A DNA stretch of 44,179 nucleotides from Paraburkholderia guartelaensis (lineage in GTDB: Bacteria; Pseudomonadota; Gammaproteobacteria; Burkholderiales; Burkholderiaceae). The stretch is taken from positions 1 through 44,179 of the forward strand of contig NZ_SMOD01000055.1 of the NCBI RefSeq assembly GCF_004353905.1. The letters are read 5' to 3'. Shown here one piece after another: positions 16,220 to 24,039 of this stretch; position 1 is the stretch's first letter, and every line of letters begins with the position of its first letter. The translations under genes were made by a program, and so were the position numbers. The notes beneath the pieces are model-generated. The model was not told where the DNA came from, did not search any database, and saw only the letters and a list, made by a program, of their open reading frames with translations.

Positions 16220-17572
16220 ATGGAAATCCGGAATCTCATTGCCTGTCCAGATTGCGATCTTCTGCTTTCTCGACCACTTCGGACCCGGAAGGCGGAAATG
16301 CACTGCCCACGTTGCGGGGCGAGCATCGCCAGCACAGACATGGCGCAGCTCGATCGCGTCGTGGCACTGGCGCTCGCCGCGATGATTACCTTCTTCGTCG
16401 CGCAGGCGTATCCAGTTGTAGAACTGGAGATGGGGGGAGTCACATCGGCCACCACCCTGACAGGGACTGTCTGCGCACTCTGGGCTCAAGGTATGTGGCC
16501 ACTCGCTGTCCTGGTCGCCTGCCTGACCATCGTGTTTCCGTTTCTCGATCTTGCCGCGGTGCTCTACGTCACCGCTCCTATGCGCCTTGGCGTGGTTCCT
16601 CCCGCGTTTGCAGTGGTACTGCGCGTGCTGCAGTTCGTGCGGCCGTGGGTCATGATTGAAGTCCTGTTCCTCGGGGTCGTTGTTACCGCAACCAAGCTTG
16701 CCAGCCGTGCATACGTTATCCCGGAGACCGCCCTCTTCGCGCTTTGCACGCTGCCGTTCATGCTCGCAGTCGTCATGGCATTCGAGCCGCGTGCCCTGTG
16801 GCACATCCGCGAGACACTGGATGGGCGTGAACGGGACAACTTGCCGGGGTCACTCACGACCTTGCCCGCCGTACCCTTCTCGTCTGCCAAGGACGTGGGG
16901 CTTGTTGCATGCAGGAGCTGCGATGGCGTTGCCCACCGTGAGTTCACTGAATCCGGTCATGGCGCCCAGCCCGCTCCGCGAGCGCGCGCGGCTGCGCAGC
17001 AATGCTCCCGTTGCGGAGCCAGGATGCATCCCAGGAAGCCGGACAGTCTCATGCGTACCCAGGCATTACTGGTCGCAGCGGCAATCCTGTATCTACCCGC
17101 GAACCTGCTGCCGGTTCTTCATACCGTGACAATTCTTGGCTCGAAGGACGACAGCATCATCAGTGGCGTTGTCCATTTCTGGCGCAGCGGGGACTGGCCA
17201 ATTGCCACGGTTATCTTCATCGCGAGCGTCGCTTTCCCGCTGCTCAAGCTCGTCGCGCTCGCGTTCCTCGCCTGGACATCGGGTGGTACCTCGCGCTGCC
17301 ACCCGTTGGTGGGTACAAAACTGTTCCGGATCATCGAGCGCCTCGGGCGATGGTCAATGCTCGATATTTTTGTGATTGCGCTCACGATCGCGCTCGTCAA
17401 TTTCAGGTCAGTCGCGTCTGCGACGTCGGGTTGGGGCGCCGTCGCTTTTGCGGCCGTGGTCCTACTGACGATGACAGCTACGATGCAGTTCGATCCACGG
17501 TTGATCTGGGACACTCACGCCGGCCCGCAAGACCGTGACGGGAACGGCACAAATGGCCCAGCTGGTTCGTGA
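16220..17572 (+). CDS. pqiA: PqiA-type integral membrane protein
   Basis: A 450-residue protein made of two homologous PqiA halves. Each starts with a zinc ribbon: CPDC (9-12) with CPRC (29-32), and CRSC with CSRC near residues 233-265. Each ribbon is followed by four membrane helices. PqiA is the inner-membrane partner of PqiB, proposed to load or unload lipids. ATG 16220 follows GGCAAGAGA and gives the family start MEIRNLIACPDC. Usually pqiA is first in pqiABC; here it comes last, after DUF3313, pqiB, pqiC and a small gene. Confidence 0.92.
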   Translation: MEIRNLIACPDCDLLLSRPLRTRKAEMHCPRCGASIASTDMAQLDRVVALALAAMITFFVAQAYPVVELEMGGVTSATTLTGTVCALWAQGMWPLAVLVACLTIVFPFLDLAAVLYVTAPMRLGVVPPAFAVVLRVLQFVRPWVMIEVLFLGVVVTATKLASRAYVIPETALFALCTLPFMLAVVMAFEPRALWHIRETLDGRERDNLPGSLTTLPAVPFSSAKDVGLVACRSCDGVAHREFTESGHGAQPAPRARAAAQQCSRCGARMHPRKPDSLMRTQALLVAAAILYLPANLLPVLHTVTILGSKDDSIISGVVHFWRSGDWPIATVIFIASVAFPLLKLVALAFLAWTSGGTSRCHPLVGTKLFRIIERLGRWSMLDIFVIALTIALVNFRSVASATSGWGAVAFAAVVLLTMTATMQFDPRLIWDTHAGPQDRDGNGTNGPAGS

Positions 17573-17644
17573 CTGCCCCGCATTTTGCACGTGCGGGTCC
17601 GATGCCAATGGCGACAATCGCCGGAACCGGCACAGTGCACTGCT

Positions 17645-18229
17645 CTAGGCAGCCGGCGACCCCGGTGCACCCCGGCTCGTCCACGACGGCTCGTCGAGCA
17701 GCCGCTCGAAAAGCCGTTCGCGCTCTTCCGACGACAGTGGCGACAGCCCCATCAAGCCCGTAAACGCCATGCCAGCCGCAGCGGCCCAGCGCAGCACGGC
17801 GATATCGCCATCGGGGGATTCCTTGCGGACCTCGGCAAGATCAGCAGCGTGAGCGCCCCGAATGGTTTCCAGGAGTTCCGGTGCCTGGACCAATGCAGCC
17901 AGTACGGCGCGATTGGCAGATTCTGGTTGGCTGGCAGTTTCACGCATCACGGCAATCTGCGCGAGCAGGAGCGGCTCCTTTACCGAGGCATCGCAGGAAT
18001 TCAGATATCCCACCGCAAACTCTTCAAGGTACCGCCTCTGGAACTCCAGCAATGCCAGCAGGATTCCGTCCTTCGTGCCGAACTGATGAAGAAGCCCCCC
18101 CTTACTGATACCGCTCTCCCGGGCGAGTGCATCGAAGGTAAGTGCGTTAAGGCCATCCCGTGAGAGGATGGTCAGAGCGGCCTTGAGGGCCGTGTTTCGG
18201 GACCGTTCCGAGCGGGTCGCGTTATCCAT
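17645..18229 (-). CDS. TetR-family repressor A
   Basis: A 194-residue TetR regulator. The helix-turn-helix is GLNALTFDALARESGISKGGLLHQFGTKDGILLALLE (residues 25-62); the C-terminal part ends LMGLSPLSSEERERLFERLLDEPSW. It converges on pqiA (72-bp gap) and lies 72 bp downstream of a paralogous TetR gene on the same strand. The shared C-terminal signature (GLSPLS-ER-LF-RLLD) shows that the two arose by duplication. It is the likely reader of the palindromes before the two DUF3313 genes, because no other regulator gene adjoins them. Confidence 0.88.
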   Translation of the reverse strand: MDNATRSERSRNTALKAALTILSRDGLNALTFDALARESGISKGGLLHQFGTKDGILLALLEFQRRYLEEFAVGYLNSCDASVKEPLLLAQIAVMRETASQPESANRAVLAALVQAPELLETIRGAHAADLAEVRKESPDGDIAVLRWAAAAGMAFTGLMGLSPLSSEERERLFERLLDEPSWTSRGAPGSPAA

Positions 18230-18301
18230 TATTGGAGGCTCATTGGAATTTCAGGTGTCAGTTGCAGCTTCCCGGTCGGGACCTCGCCTGCTATCGGGGT
18301 A

Positions 18302-18883
18302 TCAACCGCCATCCGGTATCTTGATGAACCGCGTCCATGCGCCATCGTCAAGCAGTCGGTCAAACAGGTGACTGCGCTCCTTGTCCGACAAGGGGGAAAG
18401 TCCGAACAGCGCATACAGTGCGAGGCCCCAGGCCGCTTCCCAACGTAGTAGCGCGAGTTCAGGGTCGGCGGCCTCTTCCCTGATCTGCCGGACATGCCCG
18501 GCGAATCGTTCCCGGATAAACGCCATAGGGCTCGGGTCGTCCACAAGGATCGAAAGCACTGCCCGCGCAGGTGAGCGGTTCTCGTCCACCATCTGGCGCA
18601 ATGCCGCAATCTCGACTGAGAGCATTTGCTGTGGAGCATCTTTCGGACGCGACTCCAGATAGTTGCGCCGGAACTGCTCGAAACTGTCGTTGCGATATGC
18701 CAGTACGCCCTTGAACAGATCAGCCTTCGAGCGAAAGTGATGCGTGACGGCCCCCTTGCTCAGGCCTGACTCCCGGGCAACAGCCTCGAATGTCAGCCTC
18801 GCCGTCCCATCCCGGGCTAGGACGGTCAACGCCGCCTCGATAATTGCATTGCGGGTCTGTTCTGAACGCTCCTGCCTGGCCAA
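18302..18883 (-). CDS. TetR-family repressor B
   Basis: A 193-residue TetR regulator with helix-turn-helix ARLTFEAVARESGLSKGAVTHHFRSKADLFKGVL and C terminus LFGLSPLSDKERSHLFDRLLDDGAW. The start is TTG 18881-18883, five bases after GGGGACA. Three copies of the 18-bp palindrome lie 115-275 bp upstream, between it and the divergent DUF3313 gene, so autoregulation together with control of that gene is likely. It is clearly paralogous to repressor A, and the two may form heterodimers or respond to different ligands. Confidence 0.88.
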   Translation of the reverse strand: MARQERSEQTRNAIIEAALTVLARDGTARLTFEAVARESGLSKGAVTHHFRSKADLFKGVLAYRNDSFEQFRRNYLESRPKDAPQQMLSVEIAALRQMVDENRSPARAVLSILVDDPSPMAFIRERFAGHVRQIREEAADPELALLRWEAAWGLALYALFGLSPLSDKERSHLFDRLLDDGAWTRFIKIPDGG

Positions 18884-18998
18884 AGTCTGTCCCCAAAGTT
18901 ATGGAGGGCTGAAATGGCGCGGTCGAACGTGCCTTGCTTCCAGTAGCCCACTTACGCAATATCTGCATCCTGACTCAACAGTATACGGCCCCCTAAAA

Positions 18999-19016
18999 AA
19001 ACCGTCCAGACGTTTT
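18999..19016. promoter_or_regulatory. TetR-type operator 3
   Basis: AAACCGTCCAGACGTTTT matches the 18-bp palindrome with one arm substitution. It lies between divergent repressor B and the DUF3313 gene. Confidence 0.7.
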
Positions 19017-19074
19017 GCTTTCTTTGTATCTCGTGCTAGACTTCGCTCCAGCGCTTCTTCTTTGCGCACAAATA

Positions 19075-19092
19075 AAACCGTCTGGACGGCTT
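19075..19092. promoter_or_regulatory. TetR-type operator 4
   Basis: AAACCGTCTGGACGGCTT, 76 bp from operator 3, keeps the full AAACCGTC half site and a near-complete second half. Confidence 0.7.
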
Positions 19093-19140
19093 TTATATAT
19101 CTACCGAGGCAGCTGGGACTCCCGGCTGCCGCCGTAGCTC

Positions 19141-19158
19141 AAACCGTCCGGACGCTTT
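19141..19158. promoter_or_regulatory. TetR-type operator 5
   Basis: AAACCGTCCGGACGCTTT, 66 bp from operator 4 and 55 bases before ATG 19213. Its core CGTCCGGACG is a perfect palindrome. Confidence 0.7.
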
Positions 19159-19212
19159 TTTTGTACTGCTCGCCATTTCCGTTGCCGTCGCGTATCTCTC
19201 ATGGAACCTAAA

Positions 19213-19875
19213 ATGACAATCACCAAGGATGTTCGCCCCCTGCTGTTCGCGCTGTCGTTTCTCTCGCTCGCAGGTTGTGCAGGGGTTCAACCCGTCGCCT
19301 ATTCCGGCATCCCCTCGTCTTCGAACCTGAAGGCGAATGCTCACGACGATAGCGGACGCGTTCCGTATAACTACTCGACGACGGTGAACTGGCAAGCCTA
19401 CTCCCGGGTAATGGTCGACCCGGCCACGGTCTATAACGGTGCGGACAGCCAGTTCGGCGAGATGAGCGACGCCGACAGGGCAACGCTGGCCACCTACCTC
19501 CAGAAGTCTTTCACGCAGAAACTCGAGACGAGATTTGCGTCGGCTGCGCAGCCCGGTCCGGGCACGCTGCGCGTCAAGCTGATCCTCACGGGCGCCGAGA
19601 CCACGACGCCCGTGCTTGGTCAGTTCACGCATTTCGACATCGGTGGGAACGTCTACAACGGGGTGCAGGCAGTTCGCGGCGGTAAGGCAATGTTTGGCGG
19701 CTCCGTTGCGTATGCAGTTGAGATCTACGACGCGTCGAACAACAAGCTGTTGAATGCCTATGTAACCAGACAGTATCCAAACGCCATGAACCTGGTCGCG
19801 AGTTTTGGCTCACTCGGTGCGGCAAAAGCAGGGATCGACAAGGGCGCCGACGCACTGGTTGCCCAACTCCGGTAA
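19213..19875 (+). CDS. DUF3313 lipoprotein
   Basis: A 220-residue lipoprotein: signal RPLLFALSFLSLAGCAG with lipobox LAGC, then the DUF3313 body (YSGIPSSSNLKANAHDDSG, VMVDPATVYNGADSQFGEMSDADRATLATYLQKSF, GPGTLRVKLILTGAE, GADALVAQLR). DUF3313 proteins are small outer-membrane-targeted lipoproteins of unknown function. ATG 19213 (MTITKDVRP) is preferred over ATG 19201 because GGA lies at a suitable distance. It is full length, unlike the copy heading the pqi operon, and sits just downstream of three palindromes, so repression by one or both TetR proteins is inferred. Confidence 0.88.
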   Translation: MTITKDVRPLLFALSFLSLAGCAGVQPVAYSGIPSSSNLKANAHDDSGRVPYNYSTTVNWQAYSRVMVDPATVYNGADSQFGEMSDADRATLATYLQKSFTQKLETRFASAAQPGPGTLRVKLILTGAETTTPVLGQFTHFDIGGNVYNGVQAVRGGKAMFGGSVAYAVEIYDASNNKLLNAYVTRQYPNAMNLVASFGSLGAAKAGIDKGADALVAQLR

Positions 19876-19907
19876 GCAAAATCACATGTTGGGTGACGGA
19901 GTGTGCA

Positions 19908-20165
19908 ATGTCAGAAATCGCATCCCTCTTCGCATTGCCCCTCCGACCGCCGGTTATGGTCGCACTGGTCTTCGTTGTCGCTTATCTGCTGGTTGGCATT
20001 CCGCTTCACTTTCTTGCCGGTGCCGAAGCGCGCGACGTATGGGGGACGCTGGCTGGATTATTCGCCGGACTGCTTTACATTGTATTCATCATCGACTTCT
20101 ATCCTGGTTCGCACGATGTCGCGACACGTCAACCGACCGTCGCGCAACTGGGACAGGAACGATGA
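19908..20165 (+). CDS. Small two-helix membrane protein
   Basis: An 85-residue protein with two membrane helices (PVMVALVFVVAYLLVGIPLHFL and VWGTLAGLFAGLLYIVFIIDF) and a soluble tail. ATG 19908 (MSEIASLF) has GGAG eight bases upstream. It starts 32 bases after the DUF3313 stop and is probably co-transcribed with it. I do not recognise the family; the layout resembles the protein at 20816, with two short helices and a polar tail. Confidence 0.65.
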   Translation: MSEIASLFALPLRPPVMVALVFVVAYLLVGIPLHFLAGAEARDVWGTLAGLFAGLLYIVFIIDFYPGSHDVATRQPTVAQLGQER

Positions 20166-20473
20166 TCCAAACTGCGAATATCCGACTCCCGCTCATTTTT
20201 ACTGCCAGTCTTTCCATGTCTGAGGAAACGGGATCGCCGCACAGTCGAGTCAAAGAATGACATGGCAGATCCTGCGCTGCCGCAGCACCTGGGTAGCAGC
20301 GAAACTATGGCGGATGGTGATCCGCATATACAAGGTCATTGTTGGCCAACTGTGATTGGCCAGTATCGCGGCAACCTCGCGCCAGCTGCCCCCTCATTCA
20401 GCAAGGAAAGTCGACGCGAAAGCAAGTAGTCCATATCACTTCAACGACGAAAACCGTGCAGACCATTCGCAAA
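20166..20473. other. Intergenic stretch, nothing recognised
   Basis: No coding region with a start signal and plausible composition was seen on either strand, and no clear repeat or terminator. Confidence 0.4.
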
Positions 20474-20692
20474 ATGAACTCGTCCTTCCAACTGGAACCC
20501 ATGACCACGCCGACCTCCCGAAGGTTACTGATCTGCGCGATCCCGCTTCTCACAGCGCTCTTCAGTGTGCTCGTTACCACGATGGTATTTTCACGCGAGG
20601 TACCGGGACTCACAAAAGAATTCCCGTCGGCCAGCACTATCGACGCGCATAAGGATCAGGCTTCACCGACTCGACCTGAATATCAACCATGA
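20474..20692 (+). CDS. Small single-helix membrane protein
   Basis: A 72-residue protein from ATG 20474 (MNSSFQLEPMTTP), or from ATG 20501. One membrane helix (LLICAIPLLTALFSVLVTTMVF) is followed by a short polar tail. No family recognised. It lies in a row of small envelope proteins downstream of the DUF3313 gene. Confidence 0.5.
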   Translation: MNSSFQLEPMTTPTSRRLLICAIPLLTALFSVLVTTMVFSREVPGLTKEFPSASTIDAHKDQASPTRPEYQP

Positions 20693-20815
20693 TATGCGTA
20701 GGTGTTCAGAATATTCCCGTCGATGTGCAACGCTTGAGGTTACATCTCAATGCAGCTGGCTGGGCTATCGACGACTGTCTGGCCCGATTCCTACCGTCAA
20801 GACAGGCACGGAGAG

Positions 20816-21160
20816 ATGGCATACATCAGCGGTCAAGACGTCGGCGCGGTTCTCGATCTGTTTTCATCGCGTGCGTACCCGACGATCTGGATTCTTGGGC
20901 TGGCCATCGCGTTTCTATCGCTGATAGCGGCTTCTATCTGCCTCATGCGACGGGCCGAATCCTTCAGGATTCTCCTGGGCGCGGTTGCCGGCCTGATTGC
21001 GGGGATCTCTTATTTTGCTCTTGCACTGGGAGCACTCCCCGAAAGCGACGCTCGCGCGACACGCTCGACGAGTTCGCCGACGACGAGCGTCGAGACACAC
21101 ACAAGCTCGATACGCTTGTCTGGTGAAGGACCTGATTCTCGACGCAAGGCAAGAGACTAA
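20816..21160 (+). CDS. Small two-helix membrane protein
   Basis: A 114-residue protein from ATG 20816 (MAYISGQDVGAVLDLF). Two membrane helices (TIWILGLAIAFLSLIAASICLM and ILLGAVAGLIAGISYFALALGAL) flank a short basic loop; the tail is Ser/Thr-rich. GGAG precedes the ATG but is very close. An upstream in-frame ATG at 20750 would add 22 residues of unlikely composition. Family not recognised. Confidence 0.55.
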   Translation: MAYISGQDVGAVLDLFSSRAYPTIWILGLAIAFLSLIAASICLMRRAESFRILLGAVAGLIAGISYFALALGALPESDARATRSTSSPTTSVETHTSSIRLSGEGPDSRRKARD

Positions 21161-21261
21161 ACACGATTTATTTAGCTAACCGAAATCGGTAGCGGAACAT
21201 TCGTTTCGAATCCGGCGCGCAGACTGTGTGAAAGCCGCTTCGGAAATTATGGAGCTAGGGA

Positions 21262-21612
21262 ATGAGAAGCTTGAGAGCCAGTCTGACTCTGTCAATCGCG
21301 TTTGTCTGCATGCTGGCTGGGTGTGCTTCGACGGAAAGCGGGATCAAACCGGAGAGTATGTCGGAATTCACACTCGGCGCGACAACCCAGCAATACGTAA
21401 TCTGGAAATTGGGAACGCCGTCTTCAACAACCACTTTACCAGATGGGTCGACCGTTCTGGTTTACGCCTTTACGGGAGAACGACCATTTTGGGACAAAGT
21501 GATGTTGAATTTCGGTCCGTATGCAACGACGAATATCCGAAGGACCACGATCAGTTTTCTTTTCGGACCAGACGGCATCCTCAAGAAGTCAGATACCGTC
21601 TCCTATCAATGA
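21262..21612 (+). CDS. BamE/OmlA-like small lipoprotein
   Basis: A 116-residue lipoprotein: signal SLTLSIAFVCMLAGCAST with lipobox LAGC, then one SmpA/OmlA-like domain (FTLGATTQQYVIWKLGTPSS, ... ISFLFGPDGILKKSDTVSYQ). This two-helix, three-strand fold is shared by BamE and many small envelope lipoproteins. GGAGCTAGGG lies just ahead of ATG 21262. It is probably not BamE itself, given the accessory context; a role in outer-membrane stability is inferred. Confidence 0.75.
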   Translation: MRSLRASLTLSIAFVCMLAGCASTESGIKPESMSEFTLGATTQQYVIWKLGTPSSTTTLPDGSTVLVYAFTGERPFWDKVMLNFGPYATTNIRRTTISFLFGPDGILKKSDTVSYQ

Positions 21613-22169
21613 TCGTCCGTCGGAGGTACGGGACCCAACGCTGATCGCTACGTCGTGGCGTCAACGTTCACATCTCGTGGTTTTGTCGTCCATCTTTCGA
21701 CGTGGTATCGATCAGGTGCAACCGTGCCGACTCCATTTCTTTTCAGGATTTCCCTACGCTTATTCCAGACAACCCCTCTTTGTCGTTTTGACATTCTCGC
21801 CATAGTGAAAAGTTCGAGCCGGCGCTACCGCATTGCATTCCCGTCGTTGCGCCGTGCGCCAGGAGAACAGGTGCACGGGCGCACATCGGCCAAAAGCCAG
21901 AGCCGCACTCCGCAGCCAGGAGGCTACGTCGCGGATCGATGCCCCGTCCCGCTGGACCAGAGGCGAATCCGCAAGCGCGACGAATGCGTGACCGCCCGCC
22001 GATGCACGCCCCCTTAGTCGTGGATGTCCTCGCAGTTGCGACGACCGCAAAATCGATAACACATACATCAGTTGCAAGTGCAGCGCGAATCCGCTGGCGC
22101 TACGTCAGGTACGGATCGGCTGCGCGAAATAGGTGCGGCTTACGCACTACGACTCCGGATTTGTTCACT
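21613..22169. other. Intergenic stretch, nothing recognised
   Basis: About 560 bases between the BamE-like and response-regulator genes. Open frames exist on both strands (21655-22017 plus, 21760-22077 minus) but both are Arg/Ser/Pro-rich, overlap each other and lack ribosome-binding sites. No repeat or hairpin stood out. Confidence 0.4.
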
Positions 22170-22958
22170 ATGCGTATCGCAGTTCTCGATGATGACCCGA
22201 GCCAGTTGCAATTCGTCTCCGAAGCGCTGACCGCCGCCGGCCACGACTGCCATGTGTTTGCCGAGGGACGCGCGTTAATTCACCGGATGCAGCGGGAAAT
22301 CTTCGACCTAGTGACACTCGACTGGAACGTTGTTGACGTTCAGGCTGACGCCGTGCTCGCATGGATCCGCAAGAACTGCGACTTATACCTGCCTGTGCTT
22401 TTTGTGACAAGCAGCACGCGCAAGCGAGACGTTGTTTACGCGCTGAACGCTGGCGCTGATGACTACGTCACGAAACCGATCGCCGCCCCTCAGCTTGTCG
22501 CGCGCGTCTCTTCGCTTTTGCACCGGACTGACCGCCACGAAACGGTGGCGACATCGCTGCAGTTTGGCGAGTATCTGTTCGACCTTCGGAAGGGTAGGCT
22601 TTATCGCGAAGGTACACATTTGCCAGTTACCAAAAAGGAATTCAAGCTCGCGCTGCTTCTCTTTCGCAACTTTGCACGACCACTATCGCGAGCTCACATC
22701 CTCGAGACGATCTGGAAGCACTTCACAGACATTCCCAGCCGCACGCTCGATACACACATTGCCACCGTACGGGTCAAGCTCGGACTTCGGCCAGAGAACG
22801 GCTACTGCATCGTTCCGATCTACGGCTATGGCTATCGCCTTGAAAAGCTGGAAGCCGCTCCGGCATCGTCTCAGAGCTTGAAGTCGAGGCTCAATGTCAG
22901 TGAGATGAAGAGTGGAGCAGCCCCTGAATCTCAGAGTACCGCGCACGTCTTGAAATAG
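22170..22958 (+). CDS. OmpR/PhoB-family response regulator (orphan)
   Basis: A 262-residue two-domain regulator. The receiver has the acidic pocket DDD (residues 7-9), phospho-acceptor Asp in LDWN (D51), a conserved Thr/Ser in FVTSS and Lys in YVTKP. The output domain is a winged helix (LPVTKKEFKLALLLFRNFARPLSRAHILETIW, then RTLDTHIATVRVKLGL and YGYGYRLE). ATG 22170 (MRIAVLDDDP) starts the receiver exactly; an open extension to 21939 is not credible. No histidine kinase gene adjoins it. A 30-residue polar tail follows the winged helix. Confidence 0.9.
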   Translation: MRIAVLDDDPSQLQFVSEALTAAGHDCHVFAEGRALIHRMQREIFDLVTLDWNVVDVQADAVLAWIRKNCDLYLPVLFVTSSTRKRDVVYALNAGADDYVTKPIAAPQLVARVSSLLHRTDRHETVATSLQFGEYLFDLRKGRLYREGTHLPVTKKEFKLALLLFRNFARPLSRAHILETIWKHFTDIPSRTLDTHIATVRVKLGLRPENGYCIVPIYGYGYRLEKLEAAPASSQSLKSRLNVSEMKSGAAPESQSTAHVLK

Positions 22959-23183
22959 TCACTCCTACGATCAGCAGTGCTTGCTCAGTGTGAAGTTAGC
23001 CGTCCAGTTCATACCACGACCCGCACACCTATTCGTTCGAGCAGGTAGGAGCGAGTCCACCAGGCGCCCGCCCCACCGCCTCCCCCAATCTTCTGCCCGC
23101 CCAAGACGGCCGTTCTTTCCCCTACACTCAGTCACGGATCAGATATCTATCGCGGGTTTTTACGCCCTTAATCCAGTTGGGCG

Positions 23184-23546
23184 GTGAGCGTCTCAGTTGG
23201 ACCGTTCGTCCATTCGCGTGCGCGTAAAGTATGATGGTGAACTAGGGCTGCCAGTCAGGTAGCGGGACCTGCCGGACTACCTGGCTTGTGCAACTTGTCG
23301 GCCACACGCCAAGGCAGGAGCTCGTCGATGCGATTGATTTTGTGACCAGCGATATGGGTTAGCACATAGTCGAGGTGGGCACGCGGATCGATGTCATTCA
23401 GTCAGCAAGTGCCAATCAACGCGTACATCGCGGCTGCCCGTTCGCCGCCGCTGTCTGAGTCGGCGAATAAAAAGTTTTTCCAGACCAAGCCTACACAACG
23501 CAGCGCGTTCTCCGCGATGTTGTTGTCGATCTCTAGCGACTCCCCG
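23184..23546 (-). mobile_element. IS66-family remnant: 3' end of tnpC
   Basis: The minus strand encodes the C-terminal part of an IS66 TnpC transposase: ESLEIDNNIAENALRCVGL, then SGGERAAAMYALIGTC and HIAGHKINRIDELLPWRVAD, ending at TGA 23255-23257. An in-frame TGA follows ALIGTC, so the gene is dead. The sequence stops matching upstream of the Leu-Glu-Ile-Asp-Asn motif at about 23546, where LysR coding begins. GTGAGCGTCT at 23184 may be the IS terminal repeat, as IS66 ends usually begin GTAAGCG. Confidence 0.8.
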
Positions 23547-23909
23547 CTGGCCGCACAGGAATCCATCTCGCCGCATCAGTTGCGCAACGCACGGTTCGCG
23601 GTGCCCGAGCAGGAATTCGGCACGCAGGACGTGGGGCGACGCGGTCGCTTTTCGCCTCAGGTCGAACTGCGGCCGGGCCCGCTCGTCGCGGTGGTCGCGA
23701 GCGTATCGCTCGGCAACAGGGTGGCGATCGTTCCTGGCTCGCTATGCGCTTGCGTCACGTTGCCGGGCGTTGTCTACCGGCCACTGAGCGGCAAGCCCAT
23801 TCCTTCGGAAATCGCGCTGCTTTATCGCCGGCACGAGCGCTCCTGTGCAGTGCGGGCATTCCTGCAATACGCACGCACCGAAGTCGCGTGCACAGGAAAC
23901 GATCAGTGA
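23547..23909 (+). pseudogene. LysR-family regulator, C-terminal fragment
   Basis: About 120 codons ending at TGA 23907-23909 match the effector-binding half of a LysR regulator: LVAVVASVSLGNRVAIVPGSL, then VVYRPLSGKPIPSEIALLYRRHE and AVRAFLQYAR. The DNA-binding half is missing; the coding starts at the IS66 junction, so an IS66-linked deletion removed it. It cannot function as a regulator. Confidence 0.8.
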
Positions 23910-24039
23910 CCGTCGAGCTCGCTCTGCAAGGCGAGGAATAAGCATGTGAAAATTCATTCGTTATGCAGACACCAACACCGGTTAAGCTGGCGGACGGACT
24001 GTTCGATACCTACGCTCACGCCTCAGCGATCTGGAATTC

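Noticed and set aside
17577..17597. Hairpin CCCGCA...TGCGGG between pqiA and TetR repressor A as a terminator
   Set aside because: The 6-bp stem has no following T-run on either strand, so an intrinsic terminator is not supported.
21655..22077. Overlapping open frames on both strands before the response regulator
   Set aside because: Neither has a start signal or recognisable protein pattern, and their compositions suggest chance.
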